A stretch of 64,000 nt of DNA from Phytophthora quininea. Taxonomy: Eukaryota > Oomycota > Peronosporomycetes > Peronosporales > Peronosporaceae. Location of the stretch: the NCBI GenBank assembly GCA_011947345.1, contig JAAVTG010000220.1, positions 86,154 through 150,153 on the forward strand, written 5' to 3'. Under the pieces are notes generated by a model, which had not been told where the DNA came from, ran no database searches, and saw only the letters and a program-made list of their open reading frames with translations. A program made the position numbers and the translations under genes. Shown here in pieces: positions 44,549-54,327 of the stretch. Each line of letters starts with the position of its first letter. The stretch's first letter is position 1.

Positions 44549-46132
44549 ATGCTACGCAAGTGCACTGCAGACGTGGTGGTGGTGGGCGCCGGTGTCGCTG
44601 GGTGCTCTGCGTTCTACCACCTTGCTCAAATGGCTCGCAATTCACGCTTCAAACCGCTACTGGTGGACGCCTTGCCTCCAGTGTCACTGACGAGCGCCAA
44701 CGGATCCTTCAGCTACCGCAACTGGTTCCCAAGTGACGCCGAGACGCCGATGCGAGAGCTGGTCGTGCACTCGATCGACGAGATGGACTCGATCTGCAAA
44801 GAGACCAACAACGCACTAGGTCTCAATCGCAATGGGTATCTGTTCGTGACAAGAGACGCCAACAAAGTGGAGGAGTTTAAGCGACTTGCTAAGAACTTGC
44901 AACGTCATGGAGGAGGAGAGCTGCGTGTTCACGAACCGAGCGACAAACTGAGCGGGTATCGCTTTTCATCGGAGGAGATGCAGTACGATCTGGACGGGAG
45001 TGATCTCTTGGTGGGTATCGACAATATCGCGGCTGCGTTCCCTAATCTCAAGGACTCCAAGGCTCTGGCAGCCCTTCATGTGCGTCGATGCGGGTCCCTA
45101 GACCCTGTGAAAGTGGCAAACTATGAGCTGACTAAGGCCAGCGAGTACTGCCCTGAGGCGGAAGTGCTGCGAGGAAAAGTTGTTGATGTTTTTGCGAGTG
45201 GTGGCGACGTAAGTGGCGTGAAGGTGGCGATGCACAATGGCGAGACGATGGAAGTGGCGACACCAAACGTGGTGTTCGCAACGGGCCCGTTGTTTGAGAG
45301 TACGATGGACATGCTCAAGCAGCGTGACATGTCGAGCTACGACGTGCCGATTATCAATGAGCTGCACTGTCGCGCCATTATCGACGATGCTGACAAAGTT
45401 TTGCCAAATACGATGCCGCTGACGTTTGACTCGGACCCGATGGGCAAGCTCGAGGTAAGGAATCAATTCGTGTCGATGATTCGTTTGGGGCAATGGACTT
45501 ACACTGTTTGGCGTTGCGTAGATTTCAGAAGATGATCGCCAAGAAATACTGACGGATCCTTCTGCAACACGTATGCTGGAGGAATATCCCGGCGGTGTCC
45601 ACGTGCGTCCGTACAACGGCAATAAAATGATGGCAGTGTGGACGTACGATATCGACCCAGTGTCGGCTCACTACCCAGTCGAAGACTGCTTGGATCGAAG
45701 GTGGGTTGGCAAAATCGCGTGGTCTTCTGGTCAATGTTTCTGACTAAATGGTATGTGTAGGTTCCCCGAGATTTGCGTTCGCGGGCTCACTCGAATGTTC
45801 CCTCAAGTGAAGTCGTACCTGTCTCGACCGGAAGTGCGCGAGTCCTTCTACGTGAGTGGAGGTTACTACTGCAAGACACTCGACAATTTGCCACTCATCG
45901 GGCCAGCACCCAGCACGATTGGAGGCGTCTTCTTGCAGTCTGCAATGACGGGGTCGGTCTCATGTCGAGCGGGGCGTCTGGTCATTTGTTGGCGTCTCAC
46001 GTGCTGGGCGAGAAGCTCGAATATTGTGGTCTTGCTAGTCACGTGGATGCCTTCCTTCCCAGCCGCTTCGAAGACCAAGAGTACCTCAACTTTCTCAGCG
46101 ATGGAGGTGCTGCTGCTTGTGGCCAGGTGTAG
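44549..46132 (+). CDS. FAD-dependent oxidoreductase, DAO family
   Basis: Three exons; introns 45455-45521 and 45701-45760. The Rossmann FAD motif is at the start (ADVVVVGAGVAGCSAFYHLA). The DAO fold continues with SANGSFSYRNWFPSDAETPM, GYLFVTRD and DPVKVANYELTKASEY, and near the end DNLPLIGPAP and GVGLMSSGASGHLLASHV, the second FAD contact. About 485 residues. One break at 45950 (G4 needing G5). DAO-family enzymes oxidise amine or hydroxy-acid substrates (sarcosine, amino acids, glycerol-3-phosphate); the substrate cannot be told here. I chose MLRKCTADVVV as start; the frame is open to an ATG at 44354, which would add a 65-residue basic extension that could be a targeting peptide. Convergent with the kinase, 82 bp apart. 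Confidence 0.75.
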
Positions 46133-46214
46133 TGCTGTCGGTCAGCAGAAGTGATGAAGCAAGTCCAGTCAATTAATGAAGTGCTGCTTGAGCGTATGTT
46201 CTACTCGTTTTCAT

Positions 46215-47402
46215 CTACAATGCTGGGAAAGTAGGCATCAGTTCTTGTTGCTTTGGTGGAGGGGACTCTTGGAAATACTCGTGTGCCATCGCCTCCTTGG
46301 CCGAAATGCGCTTGCGTGGACTGAGAGCAAGCATGCGACTCAACAAGTCGAAGCCAGCTTGGGACAGCGAGCAGCCACTTCCAGAGAACGTTGCTGACAG
46401 AGGGAACTTGTCCCGCAGTCTCGAACGCTTCGGCCACTTGCCACGTACACTCACATTTGCATCAGGCACATCGTCGTCGACCCCAGGCCAGTTCTCCTCG
46501 TTCGGAGCCCCAAGCAGCTTGAAAATCTGGTCCGTCTGCTCCAGCTCTCCACGCCCTGTAAACAGTGGCTTCATGAGCAGCATCTCGGCAAAAATGCATC
46601 CAACCGACCACATATCTACGGCTGTCGAGTACTTCTTCACTCCAAGCAGCAGCTCTGGCGCTCGATACCACAGCGTAACCACTAGCTGTGTGTAGGTGCG
46701 CAGCGGTGAGCCATACTTACGTGCAAGTCCAAAGTCGCACACTTTGAGAACCCCACGCGCGTCGTACAGCAAGTTACTCGTCTTCAAGTCTCGATGAATG
46801 TACCAGCGCTCGTGCATGTAGGCCATGGCACTGAGCAAGGACTGCAGCAAGTATTTGACTTCCGACTGCAGGAACGGAGCCTTCATCTTGTTCTGCATGA
46901 CATTCTTTAGGTCGTTCTCTGCGTAGTCCATGACCATGTAGATCTTGTCAGGTGTGGATCCCACCACCATCTCTCGGACCTGTACGATGTTCGGGTGGTC
47001 CAGAGACAGCAGCACGTTCGTCTCTCGTAGCGCAGTGATGGGGAAGCCTTCCTGGCTGGCGTCGGCGCTCATCTTGACCTGCTTGAGCGCCACCACGTCG
47101 CCCGTCTCTTTATCTCTAGCTTTAGAGACGACTCCATACGTTCCTTCGTCGATCTTGCCGATACGAGCGTAGCAGTCGACGCTACGGCAGCCCAAGAGGT
47201 AGAAATTATGTCTTGGCGGGTCATCTACAGCGATGGCGTCGGCTCTGGGAGGAGTTGGCGGCTTGGGAGAGTTGCGAACTAAGGCAACGGCATCGGACGA
47301 GTTCCTAGATGAGTTGCGACTGGAGGAAGACCTCTGCTTGCGGCGCGAGACGCGCTCGTCCGACGAGTCCGAGTCCGAGTCCCAACGGTTCCGCTTGGCC
47401 AT
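46215..47402 (-). CDS. CDK11 (PITSLRE)-like cyclin-dependent kinase
   Basis: Intact single exon, 395 residues. The N-terminal 60 residues are Ser/Arg/Asp-rich (RS-like). Kinase domain about 75-375: glycine loop GKIDEGTYGVVSKA, ATP Lys107, cyclin-binding helix PITALRE (121-127), HRDLKTSN (203-210), DFGLAR (223-228), activation-segment Thr in VVTLWYRAPE. PITALRE is the PITSLRE variant that names CDK11; CDK10 has PISSLRE. CDK11 pairs with L-type cyclins and couples transcription to splicing; the RS-like tail fits nuclear speckles. Starts about 100 bp from the edge of the inverted duplication. Confidence 0.85.
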   Translation of the reverse strand: MAKRNRWDSDSDSSDERVSRRKQRSSSSRNSSRNSSDAVALVRNSPKPPTPPRADAIAVDDPPRHNFYLLGCRSVDCYARIGKIDEGTYGVVSKARDKETGDVVALKQVKMSADASQEGFPITALRETNVLLSLDHPNIVQVREMVVGSTPDKIYMVMDYAENDLKNVMQNKMKAPFLQSEVKYLLQSLLSAMAYMHERWYIHRDLKTSNLLYDARGVLKVCDFGLARKYGSPLRTYTQLVVTLWYRAPELLLGVKKYSTAVDMWSVGCIFAEMLLMKPLFTGRGELEQTDQIFKLLGAPNEENWPGVDDDVPDANVSVRGKWPKRSRLRDKFPLSATFSGSGCSLSQAGFDLLSRMLALSPRKRISAKEAMAHEYFQESPPPKQQELMPTFPAL

Positions 47403-47506
47403 CGTTTTGTGTCAAATTGCGATTTGAATGCATTCCACACAAAATTAGTCCGAAAAGAAACTTCATTCCACCAGCGCTGGGGCTCATGTTCGTCGCGAAG
47501 CCTATC

Positions 47507-47608
47507 CCCTCGCTAGAGGATGACACAAAACTTGGTAGCGAGACGCAAATACAAGACAGCCAGGACCAGGACTACCCGCCATGGCGCCTGGACGCCTTGC
47601 AAGGATAA
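47507..47608 (+). pseudogene. copied 3' end of ELP1 at the outer edge of the left palindrome arm
   Basis: Reads SLEDDTKLGSETQ, then QDYPPWRLDALQG and stop, the last 34 codons of the ELP1 gene whose full copy is at 54.3-58.6 kb. It shows that the left arm is the derived copy: its source segment began inside ELP1. It also keeps the reading frame through CCCC where the parent copy has CCC. Confidence 0.75.
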
Positions 47609-48096
47609 GGCAACGACGTCATCGCGTCTTCAAGCAAGAAAAAGATTGGGCAATGGCCATTTTGGAGTAAAAGTGAGAGAGGGCACTTGCGAAAATTCAC
47701 AGTTGCGATGAAGACCAGCGGCGCCGCCACCACTCACGATGGCCGGTAGGCGTTGGGATCACTGCTGGTTGGATCACGCGGCTCTGAGGTGGTGATGCTG
47801 CACAGTCTTGGAGCTCACTGGCGTCTGAAGGTGGCGGGCTGCGTTGGAGCGATCTTGAGGAGTACGAGAACTACGTGCGGTTGTTCATCATGGCCTACGC
47901 GCCGGATGACGACCAGGACGGCGCTACACCAACGCGTGTGCGTGCGCTGGAGCCGTCAAGAGCCCGGTGATGCATGCAGTTCTGCTGCGAGTTGGGACGA
48001 CAAGCTGGACGCCAGCACGACCGTGGTAAAACAATTGAACGTATCCTTTATTGGCGGAATGTGACGGCTCTAAACGGTTCCAATCGATCGAGTGCT

Positions 48097-49383
48097 CTAC
48101 GCGTCGATGTTCTGCGTGGGGCCAAAGTACTCGTAGTGCAGCTGCGCGGCTGGCACGTTCCACTGCTTGGACAGCGCCTTGTACACGGCCGTCATGAAAC
48201 CCGCCGGCCCGCAGAAGTAGAACTCGCAGTCCTTGGACGGCAGCCACTGCTCCAGCTCGTCCAGCTTGAAGGCACCGTAGATGGCGTGCTGAGCCACGAA
48301 GGCGTTCTCGGCCGCGATGTTCTCTACATGCTCGCCGAACGCTCGCACCTCCGGACTGCGCGCGTACTGCACGAACACGACGGGCGGCTTCTGGTCGTTG
48401 GACTTGACGAGCGACTCGAGCATGCTCAGCAGCGGTGTGAAGCCGACGCCGCCGCTGAGGAACACGACCGGCTTGGCCGACTGGTTGGCCAGGTAGAAGT
48501 GGCCGCACGGCACGCCCACGTGCAGGACGCTGCCCACGTCCACGTCGTCGTGCAGGTGCGAGGACACAACCCCGGCCGGGACGTCCTTGTCGGCGTCGCC
48601 CGCCTCCTTCTTGACGGAGATGCGGTAGTAGTCGAGGCCCGGCGCGCTCGACACGCTGTAGTTGCGCACGATGGAGCGGCCGTCCTGCAGATCGTCGAAC
48701 TTGAGCGACAGGAACTGGCCGGGCTCGAACGTCATGAGCGGCCGGCCGGCCTCGTTACTCTCGAGGTAGAAGGACGTGACCTCGGCGCTCTCCTTCTCCT
48801 TGCGCGCCACGCGCAGCTCGCGGAAGCCGGACCATCCGCCGCTGAGGTGCTCGAGCTCGGCGCGCTTCTGGTCCTCGGCCTGGATGAGCAGGTCGGCCAG
48901 GAACCAGTAGCCCTCCTTCCAGGCCTCCATGATCTCGTCGGTGGCGGCGTCCTGCAGCACGGTCTTGATGGCGCGCAGCAGACAGCCACCCACGATCGGG
49001 TAGTGCTTGGCGCGGATGTCGAGGCTCACGTGCTTGTGCACCATGCGCGGCACGGCGTCGCCGAGGTTGGCGAGGCGGTCGCAGTTGGCGGCGAAGCCGA
49101 TGACAGCGTTGGCGAGCGAGGTGGCCTGGCGAGAGACGCCCTCGGGCGCGCTGCCCGTCGTGGACCCGGCCACGCGATGGTGCGACATATTGAAGAGGTT
49201 CTGCACCTCGGGGAACTCGCTGAACATGATGCCGTACATGGTGGAGGTGATGGCGGTGCCGTGCTGCTTGACGACGGGCGCCGTGGCCTTGAGGATGGCG
49301 ATGGTGGCCTCGGACATGGGCTTGGGGCCGGTTGCGGGCTTCTCAGCGGGGGTCGCAGCGGCGGCGGCGGTCGTCGGGGACAT
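48097..49383 (-). CDS. flavohemoprotein (nitric oxide dioxygenase), left copy
   Basis: 428 residues, intact. Globin domain about 22-165 with proximal His118 (VHKHVSLDI), FAD domain about 185-295 (RNYS at 240-243, CGHFYLAN), NAD domain to the end (GGVGFTPLLSML from 311, FYFCGPAGFM from 388). The enzyme converts NO plus O2 to nitrate using NAD(P)H (EC 1.14.12.17), protecting against nitrosative stress such as host NO. I chose MSPTT as start, since it follows an ACCCGCCACA-type leader and matches the family length plus a short Ala/Pro tail. In this copy the frame is open to an ATG at 49536, but in the right copy a one-base difference (G4 against G3) closes it, so the extension is doubtful. Confidence 0.9.
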   Translation of the reverse strand: MSPTTAAAAATPAEKPATGPKPMSEATIAILKATAPVVKQHGTAITSTMYGIMFSEFPEVQNLFNMSHHRVAGSTTGSAPEGVSRQATSLANAVIGFAANCDRLANLGDAVPRMVHKHVSLDIRAKHYPIVGGCLLRAIKTVLQDAATDEIMEAWKEGYWFLADLLIQAEDQKRAELEHLSGGWSGFRELRVARKEKESAEVTSFYLESNEAGRPLMTFEPGQFLSLKFDDLQDGRSIVRNYSVSSAPGLDYYRISVKKEAGDADKDVPAGVVSSHLHDDVDVGSVLHVGVPCGHFYLANQSAKPVVFLSGGVGFTPLLSMLESLVKSNDQKPPVVFVQYARSPEVRAFGEHVENIAAENAFVAQHAIYGAFKLDELEQWLPSKDCEFYFCGPAGFMTAVYKALSKQWNVPAAQLHYEYFGPTQNIDA

Positions 49384-50105
49384 TGTGGCGGGCGGTTGGG
49401 GAGTTGGGATCGGTGCGGCCGAATGGATAATGAGCTGCTGGACGGAGTCGAAGACCGCTAGGCCGAGGAGTGATCTCCATCGCGAGGCTGCCGCAAAGCC
49501 ACGCGCGTTTCCGAGGGGCTCGACATCCGCTGCCACCGTTGTTGCCTGTCAGAAACCACCGCCAGTACCCGCCGACGGCAACCAGTTGTAGCGGTCACGG
49601 CTCGTGAACAGTACTTGGTCACTCATCGTTTCGGCTCTCGTAGCGGCGCGGGCCAATCAGCGGGCCGAATTGTCTTCAACGGATGGACTGTCACAAAGAC
49701 GGCGCGCGTTTGCTTGGTGACCTTCAGAATCGGCGCTGAGTCATCCGAAAATCGCGGCGGTTGTGCTGTTTTATCCTGGTGCTGGAAATGGGGGCGAGCC
49801 ATCCATGGGCGGTGGATTTGGTTAACCATGCAGGGCTAGTTGCTGCTTTATCTTGAACAGTTGTGAATGTCGATGTCAAGGGATTCGTGATCCAACAACA
49901 CTGAGTTGCTTCCGCATTGACAGCACGTGGCGAGCCTGGTTCCGTAGACCAATGCTCTGGTTGACAGGTCACTCATCTGGGAGTGCTATGGATACGCAAA
50001 TGCATAGAGGGTAATGACGACCAACACCACCGCAACAATGAAAGTAATTGTCTCTAGCAAGCTGCAGACTTTTGAGTTGAGCATTGGCTTTACCATTTAC
50101 GAGTA

Positions 50106-51830
50106 CCACTGGCTTTACCATTTATCACGCGTTTGAGCGAAATCGACCCCGGACTGCACACCAAGTGAAGTCCACGAGTGCAGTCCACGGGATCATTTGC
50201 ACAGTATAAAACACGTGCGTTTGTACAAGTCAAACATCTAGACCTTTTCAGGTTCAAAACGGCGACAGGTAAAATCAAAACTGCAAAAGCTAAGATCAAC
50301 GTGACATGGCAAGAGAAGTTAGCAAAACCAAACTTAATATTGGCATTATTCTCCAATAGGCATATCTTTCATTTGGATCGCGCGCGCGTGGAACGTCATC
50401 GTGTGCAGCGCACACTTGTAGCATAGGTCTGTTGTGATGGCTTCATGTACGAGCATATCTGCAGCCATCTGCAGGTAGCTTTCTCGATGCGCCTTGATAG
50501 TGAGGTGCGGTGGTACTCGTAGAATAGCTTGGCGGTGTCGAGCAAGGAAGCGCTTGACCATGGCTTTAAACGCAGAGAAGCAGTTCTCGATCGGGTTCAA
50601 CATGGGGAGTATGGGCCGAGGCGAAGTAGCGTCGCTGCGGAGAACGTGTCTTCGTCGAAGACATCCTCGATGTTCGTGTAACAGGGGTTGTCGCACACCA
50701 GCACAACGCTTTCGAGCGGCGTTGTGGCGCTAATATGAGTCAGCAGACGGCGGATGTAGTCGTTGCACGCCTCCGACGTGAAGGACCCAAAGCGTTGTTC
50801 CGAGTAAGCAAGCCCCTCCTCTGAAATGCAGGCTATCACGTGGATACTTGACCCCTTGCTGGCCACGTTCTTGTCTACAGCACGCCTTCCTTTCTTGCTC
50901 CGACCGCGGCGACGTGCACACCACAAGTTGAAGTTAGTTTCATCAACATAGAAATTTTTCTTACCTTCTGCCTTTAAAGCAATGAGCTCAATGACATAAT
51001 CCCTTCGTAGAATCTTGTTCTCGACGAGATTGCGGTAGTTATTGTCTCGGTGGGTCTGCTTGACCGTGTACATCTGGGCGTCAACGTGTCTTGACGGTTT
51101 GTCGTGACACCTTCAACGCGAAGCGCTCTTCCAGAGCGTCGACCATTTCGTTAAGCGTGATGTAGCAGTTGTCATCGATGAGACCGAGCAAGTAGCTGAC
51201 ATGTTCTTGTTGTATCTTGGCGTGGCGCTTGCCGCCGCGGGGTTTTCTGGGCGAAGAATCCCAGTTGTCGTTGGCTTCGGCAGCATTTATCCAGCGGTAA
51301 GCCGTGCGCAGCTTTACATCAGTTTTGGCCGCAACATCATGCCAGTCTTGGCCATCTCGAGCAGCACGAAGAACCCGACAAACGGTCGCGTCGTCGTAAA
51401 GCATTGTCTCGTCGGGTAGGAAGCTCAGAGGAAGTTGGAAAGTGACCGAAAAGCTTTGAGCTAGCGGGTTGATGCAGCAACGGCGTCCACCAATTCCTTC
51501 TTCTCCGCAGAGCCAGCCATTGCAATGGTTCAACAAAATTGGCGGGAAGAATTACCGCCATTTTTCACCTCTATGAACTAATCAGTTGTTTAAACTTGAT
51601 GCTATCAAAATTATAATGTATTGGTGCCATATCACGTTGATCTTAGCTTTTGCAGTTTTGATTTTACTTGTCGCCGTTTTGAACCTGAAAAGGTCTAGAT
51701 GTTTGACTTGTGCAAACGCACGTGTTTTATACTGTGCAAATGATCCCGTGGACTGCACTCGTGGACTTCACTTGGTGTGCAGTCCGGGGTCGATTTCGCT
51801 CAAACGCGTGATAAATGGTAAAGCCAGTGG
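50106..51830 (-). mobile_element. Tc1/mariner-like element at the centre of the palindrome
   Basis: 1,725 bp between TA dinucleotides (50104-50105 and 51831-51832). Long terminal inverted repeats of about 205 bp (50106-50310 and 51629-51830) start CCACTGGCTTTACC. The two repeats differ by three substitutions in their inner 90 bp. The element contains one DDE transposase gene. It is placed exactly at the symmetry point of the flanking inverted duplication. Where the element ends and the duplication begins is set by the TA and is partly inference. Confidence 0.7.
50346..51520 (-). CDS. Tc1/IS630-type DDE transposase
   Basis: Starts MAGSAEKKELVDAV. A helix-turn-helix region follows (DWHDVAAKTDVKLRTAYRWI), then SYLLGLIDDNCYITLNEMVD. 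Catalytic residues: first D in NFYVDETNFNLW, second D in VVLVCDNPCYTNIED, third (E) in LNPIENCFSAFKAMVKRF. Spacing fits DDE of the Tc1/IS630 group, with CDNPCYT in place of the usual DNAPCH-like motif. Breaks near 51465, 51080 and 50615, the last at C4 needing C5. It ends MKDMPIGE. Possibly functional if these are sequence errors. Confidence 0.75.
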
Positions 51831-52551
51831 TACTCGTAAATGGTAAAGCCAATGCTCAACTCAAAAAGTCTGCAGCTTGCTAGAGACAATTACTTTCATT
51901 GTTGCGGTGGTGTTGGTCGTCATTACCCTCTATGTATTTGCGTATCCATAGCACTCCCAGATGAGTGACCTGTCAACCAGAGCATTGGTCTACGGAACCA
52001 GGCTCGCCACGTGCTGTCAATGCGGAAGCAACTCAGTGTTGTTGGATCACGAATCCCTTGACATCGACATTCACAACTGTTCAAGATAAAGCAGCAACTA
52101 GCCCTGCATGGTTAACCAAATCCACCGCCCATGGATGGCTCGCCCCATTTCCAGCACCAGGATAAAACAGCACAACCGCCGCGATTTTCGGATGACTCAG
52201 CGCCGATTCTGAAGGTCACCAAGCAAACGCGCGCCGTCTTTGTGACAGTCCATCCGTTGAAGACAATTCGGCCCGCTGATTGGCCCGCGCCGCTACGAGA
52301 GCCGAAACGATGAGTGACCAAGTACTGTTCACGAGCCGTGACCGCTACAACTGGTTGCCGTCGGCGGGTACTGGCGGTGGTTTCTGACAGGCAACAACGG
52401 TGGCAGCGGATGTCGAGCCCTCGGAAACGCGCGTGGCTTTGCGGCAGCCTCGCGATGGAGATCACTCCTCGGCCTAGCGGTCTTCGACTCCGTCCAGCAG
52501 CTCATTATCCATTCGGCCGCACCGATCCCAACTCCCCAACCGCCCGCCACA

Positions 52552-53838
52552 ATGTCCCCGACGACCGCCGCCGCCGCTGCGACCCCCGCTGAGAAGCCCG
52601 CAACCGGCCCCAAGCCCATGTCCGAGGCCACCATCGCCATCCTCAAGGCCACGGCGCCCGTCGTCAAGCAGCACGGCACCGCCATCACCTCCACCATGTA
52701 CGGCATCATGTTCAGCGAGTTCCCCGAGGTGCAGAACCTCTTCAATATGTCGCACCATCGCGTGGCCGGGTCCACGACGGGCAGCGCGCCCGAGGGCGTC
52801 TCTCGCCAGGCCACCTCGCTCGCCAACGCTGTCATCGGCTTCGCCGCCAACTGCGACCGCCTCGCCAACCTCGGCGACGCCGTGCCGCGCATGGTGCACA
52901 AGCACGTGAGCCTCGACATCCGCGCCAAGCACTACCCGATCGTGGGTGGCTGTCTGCTGCGCGCCATCAAGACCGTGCTGCAGGACGCCGCCACCGACGA
53001 GATCATGGAGGCCTGGAAGGAGGGCTACTGGTTCCTGGCCGACCTGCTCATCCAGGCCGAGGACCAGAAGCGCGCCGAGCTCGAGCACCTCAGCGGCGGA
53101 TGGTCCGGCTTCCGCGAGCTGCGCGTGGCGCGCAAGGAGAAGGAGAGCGCCGAGGTCACGTCCTTCTACCTCGAGAGTAACGAGGCCGGCCGGCCGCTCA
53201 TGACGTTCGAGCCCGGCCAGTTCCTGTCGCTCAAGTTCGACGATCTGCAGGACGGCCGCTCCATCGTGCGCAACTACAGCGTGTCGAGCGCGCCGGGCCT
53301 CGACTACTACCGCATCTCCGTCAAGAAGGAGGCGGGCGACGCCGACAAGGACGTCCCGGCCGGGGTTGTGTCCTCGCACCTGCACGACGACGTGGACGTG
53401 GGCAGCGTCCTGCACGTGGGCGTGCCGTGCGGCCACTTCTACCTGGCCAACCAGTCGGCCAAGCCGGTCGTGTTCCTCAGCGGCGGCGTCGGCTTCACAC
53501 CGCTGCTGAGCATGCTCGAGTCGCTCGTCAAGTCCAACGACCAGAAGCCGCCCGTCGTGTTCGTGCAGTACGCGCGCAGTCCGGAGGTGCGAGCGTTCGG
53601 CGAGCATGTAGAGAACATCGCGGCCGAGAACGCCTTCGTGGCTCAGCACGCCATCTACGGTGCCTTCAAGCTGGACGAGCTGGAGCAGTGGCTGCCGTCC
53701 AAGGACTGCGAGTTCTACTTCTGCGGGCCGGCGGGTTTCATGACGGCCGTGTACAAGGCGCTGTCCAAGCAGTGGAACGTGCCAGCCGCGCAGCTGCACT
53801 ACGAGTACTTTGGCCCCACGCAGAACATCGACGCGTAG
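52552..53838 (+). CDS. flavohemoprotein (nitric oxide dioxygenase), right copy
   Basis: Identical in protein sequence to the left copy, with the same globin, FAD and NAD motifs. It faces away from the central transposon, as does its twin, so the two genes run outward from a shared 3.2-kb centre with mirror-image promoters. It is convergent with ELP1, about 490 bp between stops. The two copies may double expression or be subject to transcript pairing; neither can be judged from sequence. Confidence 0.9.
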   Translation: MSPTTAAAAATPAEKPATGPKPMSEATIAILKATAPVVKQHGTAITSTMYGIMFSEFPEVQNLFNMSHHRVAGSTTGSAPEGVSRQATSLANAVIGFAANCDRLANLGDAVPRMVHKHVSLDIRAKHYPIVGGCLLRAIKTVLQDAATDEIMEAWKEGYWFLADLLIQAEDQKRAELEHLSGGWSGFRELRVARKEKESAEVTSFYLESNEAGRPLMTFEPGQFLSLKFDDLQDGRSIVRNYSVSSAPGLDYYRISVKKEAGDADKDVPAGVVSSHLHDDVDVGSVLHVGVPCGHFYLANQSAKPVVFLSGGVGFTPLLSMLESLVKSNDQKPPVVFVQYARSPEVRAFGEHVENIAAENAFVAQHAIYGAFKLDELEQWLPSKDCEFYFCGPAGFMTAVYKALSKQWNVPAAQLHYEYFGPTQNIDA

Positions 53839-53964
53839 AGCACTCGATCGATTGGAACCGTTTAGAGCCGTCACATTCCGCCAATAAAGGATACGTTCAA
53901 TTGTTTTACCACGGTCGTGCTGGCGTCCAGCTTGTCGTCCCAACTCGCAGCAGAACTGCATGCA

Positions 53965-54183
53965 TCACCGGGCTCTTGACGGCTCCAGCGCACGCACACG
54001 CGTTGGTGTAGCGCCGTCCTGGTCGTCATCCGGCGCGTAGGCCATGATGAACAACCGCACGTAGTTCTCGTACTCCCTCAAGATCGCTCCAACGCAGCCC
54101 GCCACCTTCAGACGCCAGTGAGCTCCAAGACTGTGCAGCATCACCACCTCAGAGCCGCGTGATCCAACCAGCAGTGATCCCAA
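53965..54183 (-). CDS. possible small protein between flavohemoprotein and ELP1
   Basis: Reads VVMLHSLGAHWRLKVAGCVG then REYENYVRLFIMAYAPDDDQ, coding-like in composition, about 70 codons, without a clear ATG; an intron after an upstream MAG is possible. The left arm has the mirror copy, where G2 instead of G3 breaks the frame. No family recognised. Confidence 0.3.
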   Translation of the reverse strand: MGSLLVGSRGSEVVMLHSLGAHWRLKVAGCVGAILREYENYVRLFIMAYAPDDDQDGATPTRVRALEPSRAR

Positions 54184-54327
54184 CGCCTACCGGCCATCGT
54201 GAGTGGTGGCGGCGCCGCTGGTCTTCATCGCAACTGTGAATTTTCGCAAGTGCCCTCTCTCACTTTTACTCCAAAATGGCCATTGCCCAATCTTTTTCTT
54301 GCTTGAAGACGCGATGACGTCGTTGCC

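Larger units (their letters stand above)
47507..50105 (+). repeat. left arm of a 2.6-kb palindrome (inverted duplication)
   Basis: Reverse complement of 51831-54430. The flavohemoprotein coding regions are identical in translation. The differences I found outside the transposon ends are single-base homopolymer lengths: G2/G3 near 47860, G4/G3 near 49515, G5/G4 near 49790 and C4/C3 at 47507. The inner edge is the TA at 50104-50105. Confidence 0.9.

Noticed and set aside
47974..49461. 495-codon plus-strand ORF, with its twin at 52474-53961 on the minus strand
   Set aside because: Exact antisense shadow of the flavohemoprotein gene; GC-rich codon-phase effect, no domain in its translation.
49384..49536. 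51-residue N-terminal extension of the left flavohemoprotein copy
   Set aside because: The frame is closed in the right copy by a one-base run difference, and the extension has no domain; MSPTT start preferred.
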